The translations under genes and the position numbers were made by a program. A stretch of DNA of 64,000 nucleotides from an uncultured Oscillospiraceae bacterium. GTDB taxonomy: Bacteria > Bacillota > Clostridia > Oscillospirales > Ruminococcaceae. Of this stretch, positions 50,538-59,301 are shown piece after piece. The DNA lies in contig CAJTTH010000008.1 in the NCBI GenBank assembly GCA_910579125.1, forward strand, positions 10,170 to 74,169, given 5' to 3'. Position 1 is the stretch's first letter; the number at the start of each line of letters is the position of its first letter. The notes below the pieces were generated by a model that was not told the DNA's origin, did not search any database, and saw only the letters and a list, made by a program, of their open reading frames with translations.

Positions 50538-51716
50538 ATGACAATAACAAGACTGCTTGTAAACATATTCAGAAGCAGAACGCGCTCGCTGCTGACAATG
50601 GCGGGCATCGCGGTCGGGGTGTTTTCTGTGGTGCTTATTTCAACGGTCGGCGCGGTCGGGACTTCAGAGGTGAGCAAAACGCTGGTGACAATGGGGGTCG
50701 ACACGCTGCTGATACAATCCGCTAAAAACTCCGTTTCGGTTACGCTGACCGACAGCGACGTTTCCGCAGTTCGTGAGATCGACGGGGTGAGCGACGTAAT
50801 GCCGCTTATGGCGAGCGTCACCGAAGCAAAGATGATAAACCGCCGCCTTGACTGCTATGTCTGGGGAGTCGACAAATCGGCGGACAAGCTGATCTCGCTC
50901 GAAGCGAAGCACGGCAGACTTATCAATAATTCGGACACCGCCGCGCGCTCAAAGGTGTGCGTTATTGACGAGCAATTTGCGCTGGCAAGCTACGGCAGAA
51001 GCAACATAGTCGGAAAAACGCTCTCGATGTTTCTCGGCGGAAAATATTACGATTTTGAGATAATAGGGGTCGCGAAGTCGGGACTTTCGTCGCTGCAAGG
51101 TATGCTGACGAATATTATGCCGGGATTTATGTATATTCCGATAACGACGATGCAGGGGCTGTGCGGACGGACTACCTACGACAAAATTGCCGTAAAACTC
51201 GTCGATATGAACTCCGACACGGCGATAGTCGGTCGTGTAACGGACGAGCTTAACCGCAAAAACGGCTTTACGGACGGATATGTCTGCAATAATCTCCTTT
51301 CGCAGAAGGGGCAGCTCGACGATATACTGGACATCGTCACGACAGCGCTGTCAATGGTCGCGGGGATATCGCTGGCGGTTGCGGGAATATCCGTAATGAC
51401 GACAATGATGATGAGCGTCGGCGAACGCACCCGCGAGATCGGCATAAAAAAGGCGATCGGCGCGAAAAGCTCCGATATATGGCTGGAGTTCCTTGCCGAG
51501 AGCGTGATACTGACCTTGCTCGGCAGTGCCGCGGGAATAGTGTTCGGGCTGCTGGCGTCGCTTGTCGGGTGCGTTATTATGGCGGTTCCGTTTACGGTAA
51601 ACGTCGGTTCGCTGATTGTCTCGGCATTCGCGGCGGCGGCGATAGGCGCGGCGTTCGGAGCATACCCGGCGGCAAAGGCGGCGAAGCTACGCCCCGCTGA
51701 GGCTTTGAGAATGTAA
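50538..51716 (+). CDS. MacB-like (FtsX fold) ABC permease
   Basis: A 392-residue permease with the MacB topology: one helix at residues 17-40, a large extracytoplasmic domain of about 220 residues, and three helices near residues 280-385. The motifs GERTREIGIKKAIGA and the C-terminal AKLRPAEALRM are hallmarks. In known systems a separate ATPase completes the complex; none is found beside it. It is therefore an incomplete two-gene set that would need an ATPase encoded elsewhere. GAGG precedes the ATG. A terminator follows 93 bp later. Confidence 0.92.
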   Translation: MTITRLLVNIFRSRTRSLLTMAGIAVGVFSVVLISTVGAVGTSEVSKTLVTMGVDTLLIQSAKNSVSVTLTDSDVSAVREIDGVSDVMPLMASVTEAKMINRRLDCYVWGVDKSADKLISLEAKHGRLINNSDTAARSKVCVIDEQFALASYGRSNIVGKTLSMFLGGKYYDFEIIGVAKSGLSSLQGMLTNIMPGFMYIPITTMQGLCGRTTYDKIAVKLVDMNSDTAIVGRVTDELNRKNGFTDGYVCNNLLSQKGQLDDILDIVTTALSMVAGISLAVAGISVMTTMMMSVGERTREIGIKKAIGAKSSDIWLEFLAESVILTLLGSAAGIVFGLLASLVGCVIMAVPFTVNVGSLIVSAFAAAAIGAAFGAYPAAKAAKLRPAEALRM

Positions 51717-51808
51717 CTCAGAACCTATCCGACAATAAAGATTTTTAAGTATCGGCCGATAAATATAAATGGTGATAAATGTTGTCTGACACACAAAATA
51801 CAAAAAGA

Positions 51809-51846
51809 AGCCGCCGAAAAGCAGAAGATCGGCGGCTATTTTATAC
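51809..51846 (+). terminator. intrinsic terminator of the efflux pair
   Basis: AGCCGCCGA (51809-51817) pairs with TCGGCGGCT (51829-51837), followed by ATTTTAT. Confidence 0.85.
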
Positions 51847-52163
51847 TCAAAACGGCTCTGTTAAGCTAAATATTGAAAAATCGGCGACAAAATCCCCGCA
51901 ATTTTGAAAATTTTTTCATCTTTGCGAATATTGCACAATTTCAACCGTTTTTCAGAAAATAAAAAATATGAGCAATAACGTCGACCGTCTGGTCGTTCCC
52001 GAGGCACTTGTAAGTGAAAAGTCATAGAGCGCACGTTTTTTACCGTAAGTATTTGGCAATGTTTTTTATTGAAAGCTCCATTCAATCGTCCTCCCCGACA
52101 AAGCATCTCGATACGCTTTTCTCAATCTGTTGCGGAATACTCCGAAACGTAGGCGTATGGTTA
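51847..52163. other. 317-bp spacer without a convincing gene
   Basis: AT-rich at first, then mixed. An open frame of 19 codons starting at 51968 on the + strand (MSNNVDRLVVPEALVSEKS) has no ribosome binding site and may be chance or a remnant. A minus-strand frame of 81 codons also lacks a start signal. No promoter or named RNA was recognised. Confidence 0.5.
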
Positions 52164-53333
52164 TCAGCCGAGCCGTCTCATGACCTCAAGGCACATTCTG
52201 CCATTGTGGTACGGACACTTCCACGGGTCGACTATGTTGTTTTCAGGGTCGGACTTTCCGTTGTCGTCGAGCGACCACTGCCACTCGCCGCCGGGACGCT
52301 TGTCGGAGATGTTGTTTTTAATGTAGCTCCAGATATTCTCCGCGAGCGAAATGTAATCCCCGTAGCCGCGCTGATGTGCGTTCAGGAAGCCAACGATGCT
52401 CTCTGCCTGCACCCACCAGATGCGCCAGCGGTTCACAACGCCCTTGTCGCATTCGTTGAGCAGCGAGCCGCTTTCCTTGTCGTAGGCGATTTTCGCGATA
52501 TTCGCGGCGATTCCGGCGTTCATTTCGCGGAACTTTTTCGCAAATTCCTCATCGCCGACAACGTCCGCCGCGCGGTCGATAAGCCACGTAGCCTCAATAT
52601 CGTGTCCATAGCTGTGAACGTCGCCGATCTCATTCATATTCTTGTCAAAGAACACCATGAGCTTATCGCCGTTCTTGTCAAAAATTTTATCGTATGTAAG
52701 GTTCATCTGGAACTTCAGCCGTTCGAGAACCTTTTCGTTCTTGTCCGCGAGATACAGCTCGGTGTACGCCTCCATAAGGTGGAGCGTTGTGTTCATGGTC
52801 TTGTCCGCCATTAAGCCGTTCTCGGAGAGCTCGTCGTTCGCCAGCTCCTTTGTAAAATCGCGCGAGAGCTTTTCGCGGTACGCGATGTCGTCCGCATGGT
52901 TGTTTTCGATAAGCTCAAAAACCTTATACGCGGTCTCCAGCGCGCCCTTGTCACCGCTTGCACGATAATAGCTCGCCAGCGCGTAAATAAAGAACGCGTT
53001 GCAGTAGCTGTGCTTCATATCATCCGCGGGAGTGCCGTCGTAATTCATCATCCAGTAAACGCCGCCGTATTCCTTGTCATAGCACTTTTCGATGAGGAAC
53101 TCATATGCGTGCTTTGCGTTGTCGAGCAGCTTGGGGTCTTTCAGCGCCATATACGCGTTGGAGTAGAACCACAATATGCGCGAATGGAGTATAACTCCCT
53201 TTTCCGCTTTTTTATTAACGTTGAGCGCGCTGTCGACCTCGCCGTACCAGCCGCCGTTCTCGTCGTCGCGGAGGTTATTCCAGAATGGAATTATGTGCTC
53301 CGTAAGTTCGCTTTTTATTTCGTCTAACATCAT
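52164..53333 (-). CDS. cellobiose 2-epimerase
   Basis: Converts the reducing-end glucose of cellobiose or lactose to mannose or related sugars. It is part of the route that feeds cellobiose into mannobiose-type metabolism in rumen bacteria. The 389-residue protein has the (alpha/alpha)6 barrel of the AGE/CE family. Catalytic histidines fall at His185, His244 (in HSYGHDIEATW) and His376 (CPYHNGRMC), which agree with His184, His243 and His374 of the Ruminococcus albus enzyme as I recall them. Other conserved segments are HSRILWFYSNAYM and WWVQAES. The start (ATG at 53333 or 53330) follows an AAAGGA site. It lies downstream of secA, beyond a terminator-like hairpin. Confidence 0.93.
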   Translation of the reverse strand: MMLDEIKSELTEHIIPFWNNLRDDENGGWYGEVDSALNVNKKAEKGVILHSRILWFYSNAYMALKDPKLLDNAKHAYEFLIEKCYDKEYGGVYWMMNYDGTPADDMKHSYCNAFFIYALASYYRASGDKGALETAYKVFELIENNHADDIAYREKLSRDFTKELANDELSENGLMADKTMNTTLHLMEAYTELYLADKNEKVLERLKFQMNLTYDKIFDKNGDKLMVFFDKNMNEIGDVHSYGHDIEATWLIDRAADVVGDEEFAKKFREMNAGIAANIAKIAYDKESGSLLNECDKGVVNRWRIWWVQAESIVGFLNAHQRGYGDYISLAENIWSYIKNNISDKRPGGEWQWSLDDNGKSDPENNIVDPWKCPYHNGRMCLEVMRRLG

Positions 53334-53358
53334 AGGTTGTCTGTCCTTTCGTTACCTA

Positions 53359-53388
53359 ATTTTCCCCGCCGAAACGGGCGGGGAAAAT
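53359..53388 (-). terminator. hairpin between secA and the epimerase gene
   Basis: A perfect 12-bp stem (53359-53370 with 53377-53388) flanked by A/T runs lies 7 bp past the secA stop. The epimerase starts only 26 bp after it without a visible promoter, so it may be a partial terminator or an attenuator. Confidence 0.75.
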
Positions 53389-53394
53389 ATTTTA

Positions 53395-56082
53395 TTACTT
53401 CTTTCCTTTTTTAGCCTTTTTCTCCGCGCGCTTTTCGCTTCTGTACGGTGTCTGCGGACCGCCCGCATTGGGTGCGTCGGGGCGCATTACCTGCTCGCGC
53501 TGAATGGGCGCCTGCATACGCACGGGAATGGTGAGCACGAGCTTCACTGTCTCCTCGCGGATAGCCGCGATCATCTCGTCGAACATATTGAAGCCCTCGA
53601 AACGGTACTCGTCGACGGGGTTGCGCTGAGCGTAGCCGCGAAGTCCGATGCCGTTTTTCAGCTCGTCCATTGCGTCGATATGATCCATCCAATGGCGGTC
53701 TACCGTTTTCAGCAGACACACGCGCTCGATCTCTCGCATACTCTCGCTGCCGAGCTCCTGCTCGCGCAGCTTGTACATAAGCGCGCCGCGTTTCTTAACG
53801 AACTCGGTAATATCGTTCTGGGAAATATCGTTGAGGTCCGTAATGTCATACCGAAGATCGGTATCCATGAGGAACAAATTCATATAATGCGAACGCAGAC
53901 CGTCCAGATTCCAGTTTTCGGCAACGGTATCCGAGCAGTACATCTTCACAGTCTCCTCAATATCCTGGTTCATCATCTGCACGATATTTTCATGAATATC
54001 CTCGCCGTCGAGAACCTTTCTTCTCTGCGAGTAAATCGTATGACGCATACGGGACATAACGTCGTCATAATCAAGAACATGCTTGCGTATCGCGAAGTTG
54101 TTGCCCTCTATCTTCATCTGCGCCGACTCGATAGCCTTGGACAGGAAGCCCGCCTCAATCGGCATATCCTCGTCGAAGTTCATCGACTCCATAAGACGCT
54201 GTACGCGCTCGCCGCCGAACAGTCTCATCAGATCGTCCTCAAGCGAGATGTAGAAGCAGCTCTCGCCCGGGTCGCCCTGTCGTCCGGAACGTCCGCGGAG
54301 CTGATTATCGATACGTCTCGACTCGTGACGCTCCGTGCCTATTATGAACAGTCCGCCCGCATTGCGCACTTCCTCCGCCTCGGGCTTTATCTTCTCGTCG
54401 AATTTCGCGATAAGCTCCTGATACTTCTTGCGCGCCTCGATTATATCCTCGTTGTCGGTCTCGGCAAAGCCCGTAGCCTCCTGAATGATCTGCTCGGAAT
54501 AGTCGAGCTTTCTCATCTCGGCAAGCGCCAGATACTCCGAGTTACCGCCGAGCTTGATATCCGTTCCGCGTCCCGCCATATTCGTCGCGATAGTCACCGC
54601 GTCCTTTTTGCCCGCCTGCGCGACGATCTCCGCCTCGCGCTCGTGGTTCTTCGCGTTGAGCACCTCGTGCTTGATACCGCGCGCCTTGAGGAGCTTGGAG
54701 AGCTGCTCGGATTTCTCAATGGTTACCGTACCGACAAGCACGGGCTGCCCCTTTTTATGGCATTCTTCAACTTGGTCACACACGGCTTTCAGCTTGCCGT
54801 GAACGTTCTTGTATATCTTATCGTGATTGTCAACGCGGATAACGGGCTTGTTGGTGGGTATCTCGATAACGTCCAGCGAGTATATCTGTCTGAACTCGTC
54901 CTCCTCGGTCATTGCTGTACCCGTCATGCCCGAGAGCTTCTTATACAAACGGAAGAAATTCTGGAACGTGATCGTCGCGAGCGTCTTGCTCTCATGGTTT
55001 ACCTTAACGCCCTCTTTTGCCTCGATAGCCTGATGCAGACCCTGATTGTAGCGGCGTCCGAACATCAGACGACCCGTAAATTCGTCGACGATAACGATCT
55101 CGCCGTCCTTGATGACATAGTCCACGTCCAGCTTCATAATGCCGTTCGCGCGGATAGCCTGATTGATATGGTGGAGCAGCGTCATATTTTCGGGGTCCAT
55201 AAGGTTCTCGACGTTGAAGTACTTCTCCGCCTTGGCAACGCCGTTCGGCAGCAGGTTGCAGGTTTTCTCCTTTTCGTCGACAAGATAGTCGCCGTCAAAG
55301 TTTTTGTCGTACTCTTCCTTGGTGTCTATCTCGACTATCTTATCCATTTTCAGCGTTTTTGCAAATCTGTCCGCTTTTTCGTACAGGTCTGTCGATTTTT
55401 CGCCCTGCCCCGAAATGATAAGCGGCGTTCTCGCCTCGTCTATAAGGATAGAGTCGACCTCGTCGACGATCGCGAAATTCGGCTCGCGCTGAACCAGATC
55501 CTTCTTGTAGATGCACATATTATCGCGCAGATAATCGAAGCCGAGCTCGTTATTTGTAGCGTAGGTGATGTCGCAGGCATATGCGGCTCGGCGCTGATCG
55601 TTGTTCAGCTCGTGCGTTATCAGACCTACGGTAAGTCCGAGAAAACGGTGGACTTTCGCCATAAGCTCGCTGTCGCGCTTTGCCAGATAGTCGTTGACGG
55701 TGACGATATGAACGCCCTTGCCCGTAAGCGCGTTAAGGTATGACGGCAAGCTCGCGACGAACGTTTTGCCCTCGCCGGTTCTCATCTCAGCAATTCTTCC
55801 TTGATGAAGCACTATGCCGCCGATTATCTGCACGGGATAATGACGTATTCCGATAACGCGGTCGGACGCCTCGCGGCAGGTCGCGAACGCCTCCGGCAGT
55901 ATGTCGTCGAGCGTTTCACCGTTGGCAAGACGCTCCTTTAAGATGCCCGTCTGCGCTTTCAGTTCCTTGTCGGACATAGCCTTGTATTTATCCTCAAGAT
56001 CGAGGACAGCCTGTTTTATCGGTTCGATTCTCTTTAACTCGCGCGAGGAATAAGTGCCGAAGATAGATTTGATAATTCCCAT
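53395..56082 (-). CDS. secA: preprotein translocase ATPase SecA
   Basis: The motor of Sec-dependent secretion, 895 residues. Walker A is in EMRTGEGKT and the DEAD-like motif B is in VDEVDSILIDEARTPL. The preprotein cross-linking domain, the second nucleotide-binding fold (MAGRGTDIKLGG) and the helical scaffold are present. The C-terminus ends in Lys-rich PYRSEKRAEKKAKKGKK with no Cys-His zinc motif, so the SEC-C zinc finger is absent. The ATG at 56082 (MGIIKSIFG) has GAAAGG upstream; a longer frame to 56124 is not used. A consensus promoter lies 56-84 bp upstream. Confidence 0.97.
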   Translation of the reverse strand: MGIIKSIFGTYSSRELKRIEPIKQAVLDLEDKYKAMSDKELKAQTGILKERLANGETLDDILPEAFATCREASDRVIGIRHYPVQIIGGIVLHQGRIAEMRTGEGKTFVASLPSYLNALTGKGVHIVTVNDYLAKRDSELMAKVHRFLGLTVGLITHELNNDQRRAAYACDITYATNNELGFDYLRDNMCIYKKDLVQREPNFAIVDEVDSILIDEARTPLIISGQGEKSTDLYEKADRFAKTLKMDKIVEIDTKEEYDKNFDGDYLVDEKEKTCNLLPNGVAKAEKYFNVENLMDPENMTLLHHINQAIRANGIMKLDVDYVIKDGEIVIVDEFTGRLMFGRRYNQGLHQAIEAKEGVKVNHESKTLATITFQNFFRLYKKLSGMTGTAMTEEDEFRQIYSLDVIEIPTNKPVIRVDNHDKIYKNVHGKLKAVCDQVEECHKKGQPVLVGTVTIEKSEQLSKLLKARGIKHEVLNAKNHEREAEIVAQAGKKDAVTIATNMAGRGTDIKLGGNSEYLALAEMRKLDYSEQIIQEATGFAETDNEDIIEARKKYQELIAKFDEKIKPEAEEVRNAGGLFIIGTERHESRRIDNQLRGRSGRQGDPGESCFYISLEDDLMRLFGGERVQRLMESMNFDEDMPIEAGFLSKAIESAQMKIEGNNFAIRKHVLDYDDVMSRMRHTIYSQRRKVLDGEDIHENIVQMMNQDIEETVKMYCSDTVAENWNLDGLRSHYMNLFLMDTDLRYDITDLNDISQNDITEFVKKRGALMYKLREQELGSESMREIERVCLLKTVDRHWMDHIDAMDELKNGIGLRGYAQRNPVDEYRFEGFNMFDEMIAAIREETVKLVLTIPVRMQAPIQREQVMRPDAPNAGGPQTPYRSEKRAEKKAKKGKK

Positions 56083-56137
56083 ATTTTGTAACCTTTCCGT
56101 GAACACACATAAATGTACAAACAAATATACAATTTAT

Positions 56138-56166
56138 ATTATACACCAAATACCGCTTTTTGTCAA
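56138..56166 (-). promoter_or_regulatory. consensus sigma-A promoter of secA
   Basis: Perfect TTGACA (56161-56166), 17-bp spacer and perfect TATAAT (56138-56143) on the minus strand, 56 bp before the ATG at 56082. Confidence 0.88.
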
Positions 56167-56255
56167 TAGCGGGGCAAAAAAAATCGGCGATACCCGAATA
56201 TATCAGCCGTTTGCGCAAAAACTATTTCCGAAAGCGTTATAAAGGAGATGTTTCT

Positions 56256-56453
56256 ATGTACCCATACCCCTCTGATACGGAGATAAACCACCTTGGCGAA
56301 TTTGACAGCGACGATTTCAAAGCGTCGAGCGGCACCGACTGCACGGGACTTATTCCGACGGCGGTGACAAGCGACGCCGAGCTGGAAAATTACAACGAGT
56401 TATACGATTTTCTGCCTAATGCCGTCTCGGATGGCAAAAACGACGGCTGTTAA
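56256..56453 (+). CDS. small acidic protein, 65 aa
   Basis: A short acidic protein with no membrane segment, starting MYPYPSDTEINHLGEFDSDD and containing TDCTGLIPTAV (residues 27-37). Two Cys are present (residues 29 and 65). AAAGGAG lies 8 nt before the ATG, and a strong terminator follows, which supports a real gene. I have a faint memory of similar small proteins with a DCTGLIP-type motif in Ruminococcaceae, but I cannot name a family or role. A longer frame to 56160 upstream lacks a start site. Confidence 0.75.
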   Translation: MYPYPSDTEINHLGEFDSDDFKASSGTDCTGLIPTAVTSDAELENYNELYDFLPNAVSDGKNDGC

Positions 56454-56476
56454 GCCGGATTCTTTGTTTTTTGAAA

Positions 56477-56511
56477 TTGACCCGCCGTTTTGTCCGACGG
56501 GTCAATTTTTT
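56477..56511 (+). terminator. intrinsic terminator of the 65-residue protein gene
   Basis: TTGACCCGCCG (56477-56487) pairs with CGACGGGTCAA (56495-56505) with one mismatch, followed by six Ts. Confidence 0.88.
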
Positions 56512-56610
56512 AACAAAGTCGATTTTAAAGCCGTTTTTTCAACATTAAAATAATACTCCCTGTTGAAAACCCTGTTGAAACAGTTTAAAACTTTATTTAC
56601 AATTATTAAC

Positions 56611-56747
56611 GCTGCGCTTACTGTAATTTTTTTGTTGCTCTTTGAGGTTTCGTTTCTTTATGGCACCTCGCAACCTTGAGACAACAAAAATGAAAAGAAG
56701 CAAAACAACATAGAGCAACAGAAAAAACAATAAGCCGAGCACAGCGC
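56611..56747. repeat. palindromic intergenic repeat, copy C
   Basis: The left arm (56611-56643) ends in TTTTTTTGTTGCTCT and the right arm (56713-56747) begins AGAGCAACAGAAAAAA; both outer ends carry a GCTGCGC/GCACAGCGC-like motif. These long imperfect terminal inverted repeats enclose about 70 bp. The right arm matches copies A and B. The element ends at the stop codon of the WYL gene. Confidence 0.65.
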
Positions 56748-57724
56748 TAACCCTTTGGGTTTCCCGTGAGCTCTCTTTGTTTTGCCACGCGCTCTGCCGC
56801 CTGTCTGCGGAAATCGGGCGGCGAAAGTATTTCCACCGCCGCGCCGAAGCTCAGTATGCGAATCAGAACCTCAGTCTCGTCGGATCTGTCGAAATACATA
56901 CTTACCGTACAAGCTCCGCTTTCAAGATCGCGTTCGGTGCGTTTTTCAAAGCTCGCGAACTCCATAAGGAAGCGCTCTACCGCGTTGCGCTCCGGCTCAA
57001 TGCGCACCGTGACCGGCTCCTTTATCCTGTCGTCGCGTATCTCCACAGGGTCTTTGAAGAAAAACCCCGTGCGCTCGACCTTTTCAAGCCTGCCGAGATT
57101 GAGAGTACCGCCGCCCGAAAGCATCCCTTTGCGCACCTTTCGGATAAGCACACGGAGCTTGTCGTTTTTCTCGGAATATTCGAGTTTTATCGGCAGACAG
57201 ATAAACGAAATCCGTTTACCGTGCCCCGACGTAAACGCGACCTTAATCAGCTCGTGAGACTTCAGCGCGGACAATACGACGCGGAAATTTTCACGATAAA
57301 GCGGATCGGAATAACTGTCGCCGTCGGAAAATCTGTCGAAGTAACGGAAATGAACGCGGCGGTAAAGCGGTTTAACGTCGGCGAGCATTTCCGTAAGACG
57401 CGAGAGTGTTTCATCATCGAAAAAAAGACGGAAACGCTCGTCCTCCAGCTTTGCCTTGAGCCAACGTTTTTGCAGCAGAGTCAGCACAGCGGGCGGGGGA
57501 TTTTCGGTTATCCGCGAGAGCGTACCGCTGTCGTTTGCGCGGAGCAAGCCCAAGTCCGAACCGTCCTTTTGCGGCAGGAGCTTCCGCGGCAAAAAAAGAG
57601 CGGAATCGCGGAAACCGAGACTGCGTATAAGCTCGTTCACCTCGTTCTCGGTCACGGAGCTTTTCATCATGGCACGCGCGGCTATGCGGTAATACGCGCC
57701 GTATATCTCACTGAATATCGTCAT
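56747..57724 (-). CDS. WYL domain protein, second of a pair
   Basis: A 325-residue protein of the WYL type, probably a transcription regulator that binds a ligand. The WYL-like core lies in the C-terminal half (GKRISFICLPIKLEYSEKND near residue 165, then EIRDDRIKEPVTVRI) with a C-terminal WCX-like extension. No clear helix-turn-helix was seen in the N-terminal part. The ATG at 57724 has AAAGGTG upstream. It overlaps the first WYL gene by 17 bp, so both are made together. The right arm of repeat copy C touches its stop codon. Confidence 0.8.
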   Translation of the reverse strand: MTIFSEIYGAYYRIAARAMMKSSVTENEVNELIRSLGFRDSALFLPRKLLPQKDGSDLGLLRANDSGTLSRITENPPPAVLTLLQKRWLKAKLEDERFRLFFDDETLSRLTEMLADVKPLYRRVHFRYFDRFSDGDSYSDPLYRENFRVVLSALKSHELIKVAFTSGHGKRISFICLPIKLEYSEKNDKLRVLIRKVRKGMLSGGGTLNLGRLEKVERTGFFFKDPVEIRDDRIKEPVTVRIEPERNAVERFLMEFASFEKRTERDLESGACTVSMYFDRSDETEVLIRILSFGAAVEILSPPDFRRQAAERVAKQRELTGNPKG

Positions 57725-58979
57725 TTTGTTCACCTTTATTATTGTTGTACATCGCGTCCATTCGCTCGATATCGTCGCGGAAAAGCTCGCGAGCGGCGGC
57801 GTTTCCGCCCTCTATCCCGACTATTCTGCCTATAAATGTCTTAATCCAGTGCATAGGCTCAACGGGGTCGAACGCGTCAATGGTCAGCGCATACAAATCA
57901 TCGGAGATTTTTTCAAGAGTGCCGCAGCGTTTTTCGCGCAGAATGCGGTTTACTATGTACTCCTCGTCCCCGCGAATTTTTACGGTAATAACCAGCGGCG
58001 CGACGTTTCCGTTCTCACGGCGCTCACCGAAAGATACGCCGAAACAGCGTTCCTCATTATTACAATATTTTTCGTAAATTTTGTCAAATCCCGCGAACGT
58101 CCCGCCCGCCTTTACAGCGCGTATATAATCCAGCCTGAACGCGTTAAAACGCTTATACAGCGGAATATACGCGACAAGATAACGCCGCCCCGTCTGCACC
58201 GACGAGGATATCCGCATTGGCACGACAAGATTTTCGCTCTCCTTTTTTGAACGGTTTTTCGCGGAAAACGTCCGCAGAGAGAGCGTGCGTTTCTGCTCTA
58301 TCGCTTCAAGAATATCGTGCAGCACTGCGTCCTCGAGCGTGTGGACTATGTAGTTATGCTTCATGAAAAAGAGGTCGTTTTCAGCGTCGACGGATTTTAA
58401 GATGCTGTTGCCGACCACCCCGAATTCGCCCGTTTCCGAGAAGAATTTCACCGCGTCCGCAAGTCCGTCGAACTCGTTGAAAAATTCATCGGCGCGATCG
58501 GGTGAAAGCGAGAAATACGCCGTTTTGCCGCGCTTTTCCGAAAGGATTATTCCCTCGGAAATATATTCCTTCAGCTTATTGCGGACGGTCTGCTCGTCAA
58601 AAAGCATTCCGCAGCGGCGGTCAATCTCATCGACGATCTCTCGGAGCGTAAGCGCCGCGCCGTTATACAAGACGTCCTGTATCAGAAAATGCAGGCGAAT
58701 GTCGTTATCGGTGAAGCTCTTGGAATAAAACGCCTTGTAGAGCGGATTTTCGGGAACGTGTCCACTGTCAACCGAAATTGATATCTGCCGTCCGCGAACG
58801 GAATCATCATATCGCAGAAACCCGTCGAGCCAACTCTCAACACGGCGCTTTTCGTCATCGTACGTGCGGGCGCTCTTGCGGTCGAAGTCGCTGCGGACTT
58901 TAAAGCCGTAAATAAAAAAGTCGCGGACATAATCGCGTGTTTTTTCAAAATTTTTGATTAGCTCGGAAAATCCGCTCAT
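57708..58979 (-). CDS. WYL domain transcription regulator, first of a pair
   Basis: A 423-residue protein. An N-terminal helical region is followed by a winged-helix-like segment (LTLREIVDEIDRRCGMLFDEQTVRNKL, split over residues 110-138), then the WYL domain (VLHDILEAIEQKRTLSLRTF, GRRYLVAYIPLYKRFNAFRLD) and a WCX-type C-terminus ending in HWIKTFIGRIVGIEGG. WYL proteins sense nucleotides or other small ligands. Target genes are unknown; WYL pairs occur in Ruminococcus, sometimes near Cas13d loci, but no CRISPR is here. AAAGGAG precedes the ATG. Confidence 0.88.
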   Translation of the reverse strand: MSGFSELIKNFEKTRDYVRDFFIYGFKVRSDFDRKSARTYDDEKRRVESWLDGFLRYDDSVRGRQISISVDSGHVPENPLYKAFYSKSFTDNDIRLHFLIQDVLYNGAALTLREIVDEIDRRCGMLFDEQTVRNKLKEYISEGIILSEKRGKTAYFSLSPDRADEFFNEFDGLADAVKFFSETGEFGVVGNSILKSVDAENDLFFMKHNYIVHTLEDAVLHDILEAIEQKRTLSLRTFSAKNRSKKESENLVVPMRISSSVQTGRRYLVAYIPLYKRFNAFRLDYIRAVKAGGTFAGFDKIYEKYCNNEERCFGVSFGERRENGNVAPLVITVKIRGDEEYIVNRILREKRCGTLEKISDDLYALTIDAFDPVEPMHWIKTFIGRIVGIEGGNAAARELFRDDIERMDAMYNNNKGEQNDDIQ

Positions 58980-59013
58980 TGAAAAAGCTCCTTTCTTTTA
59001 CCGCAAAATTTAT

Positions 59014-59067
59014 CGCTGCGCCGGGCTTGTGTTTTTTGGTCGAGGCGTTGCCGCATGGGGAGCAAGA
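59014..59067 (-). repeat. palindromic intergenic repeat, copy D (inverted, partial)
   Basis: Read on the minus strand, ATGCGGCAACGCC, an A-rich stretch and GCCCGGCGCAGCG match the same order of segments in copy A. It lies in the leader of the WYL pair, between the promoter at 59109-59137 and the start at 58979. Confidence 0.55.
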
Positions 59068-59108
59068 GGATAAAAAAACGAAATAACAGCAGAACACAAT
59101 TTATATAC

Positions 59109-59137
59109 ATTATACCACTTAACATTTCAAAATGCAA
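59109..59137 (-). promoter_or_regulatory. sigma-A promoter of the WYL pair
   Basis: TTGCAT (59132-59137), 17-bp spacer and TATAAT (59109-59114) on the minus strand. The leader of about 120 nt contains repeat copy D. Confidence 0.72.
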
Positions 59138-59196
59138 TATCAAAAACCAATCACAGCAAAAAGCACCGTTACGGTGTAAAAACTCTGATAACGATA

Positions 59197-59225
59197 TTTA
59201 CAAACCCGAAACAGTATGCTATAAT
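59197..59225 (+). promoter_or_regulatory. sigma-A promoter of galT
   Basis: TTTACA (59197-59202), 17-bp spacer and TATAAT (59220-59225), 76 bp before the ATG. It diverges from the WYL promoter 60 bp away. Confidence 0.8.
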
Positions 59226-59301
59226 ATAATAAGATCGCCGGAAACGGCGCGGCTGTATTTTGTTTCAGCCGCACTTGTAAAAACTGAAACGGGGTGTAAC
59301 A

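Noticed and set aside
53176..55743. 855-codon open frame on the + strand opposite secA
   Set aside because: secA on the other strand is unmistakable; this frame has no start signal and no domain character.
56747..58979. Possible CRISPR-Cas13d accessory locus, because WYL pairs occur next to Cas13d in Ruminococcus
   Set aside because: No repeat-spacer array and no HEPN nuclease gene is present in the window.
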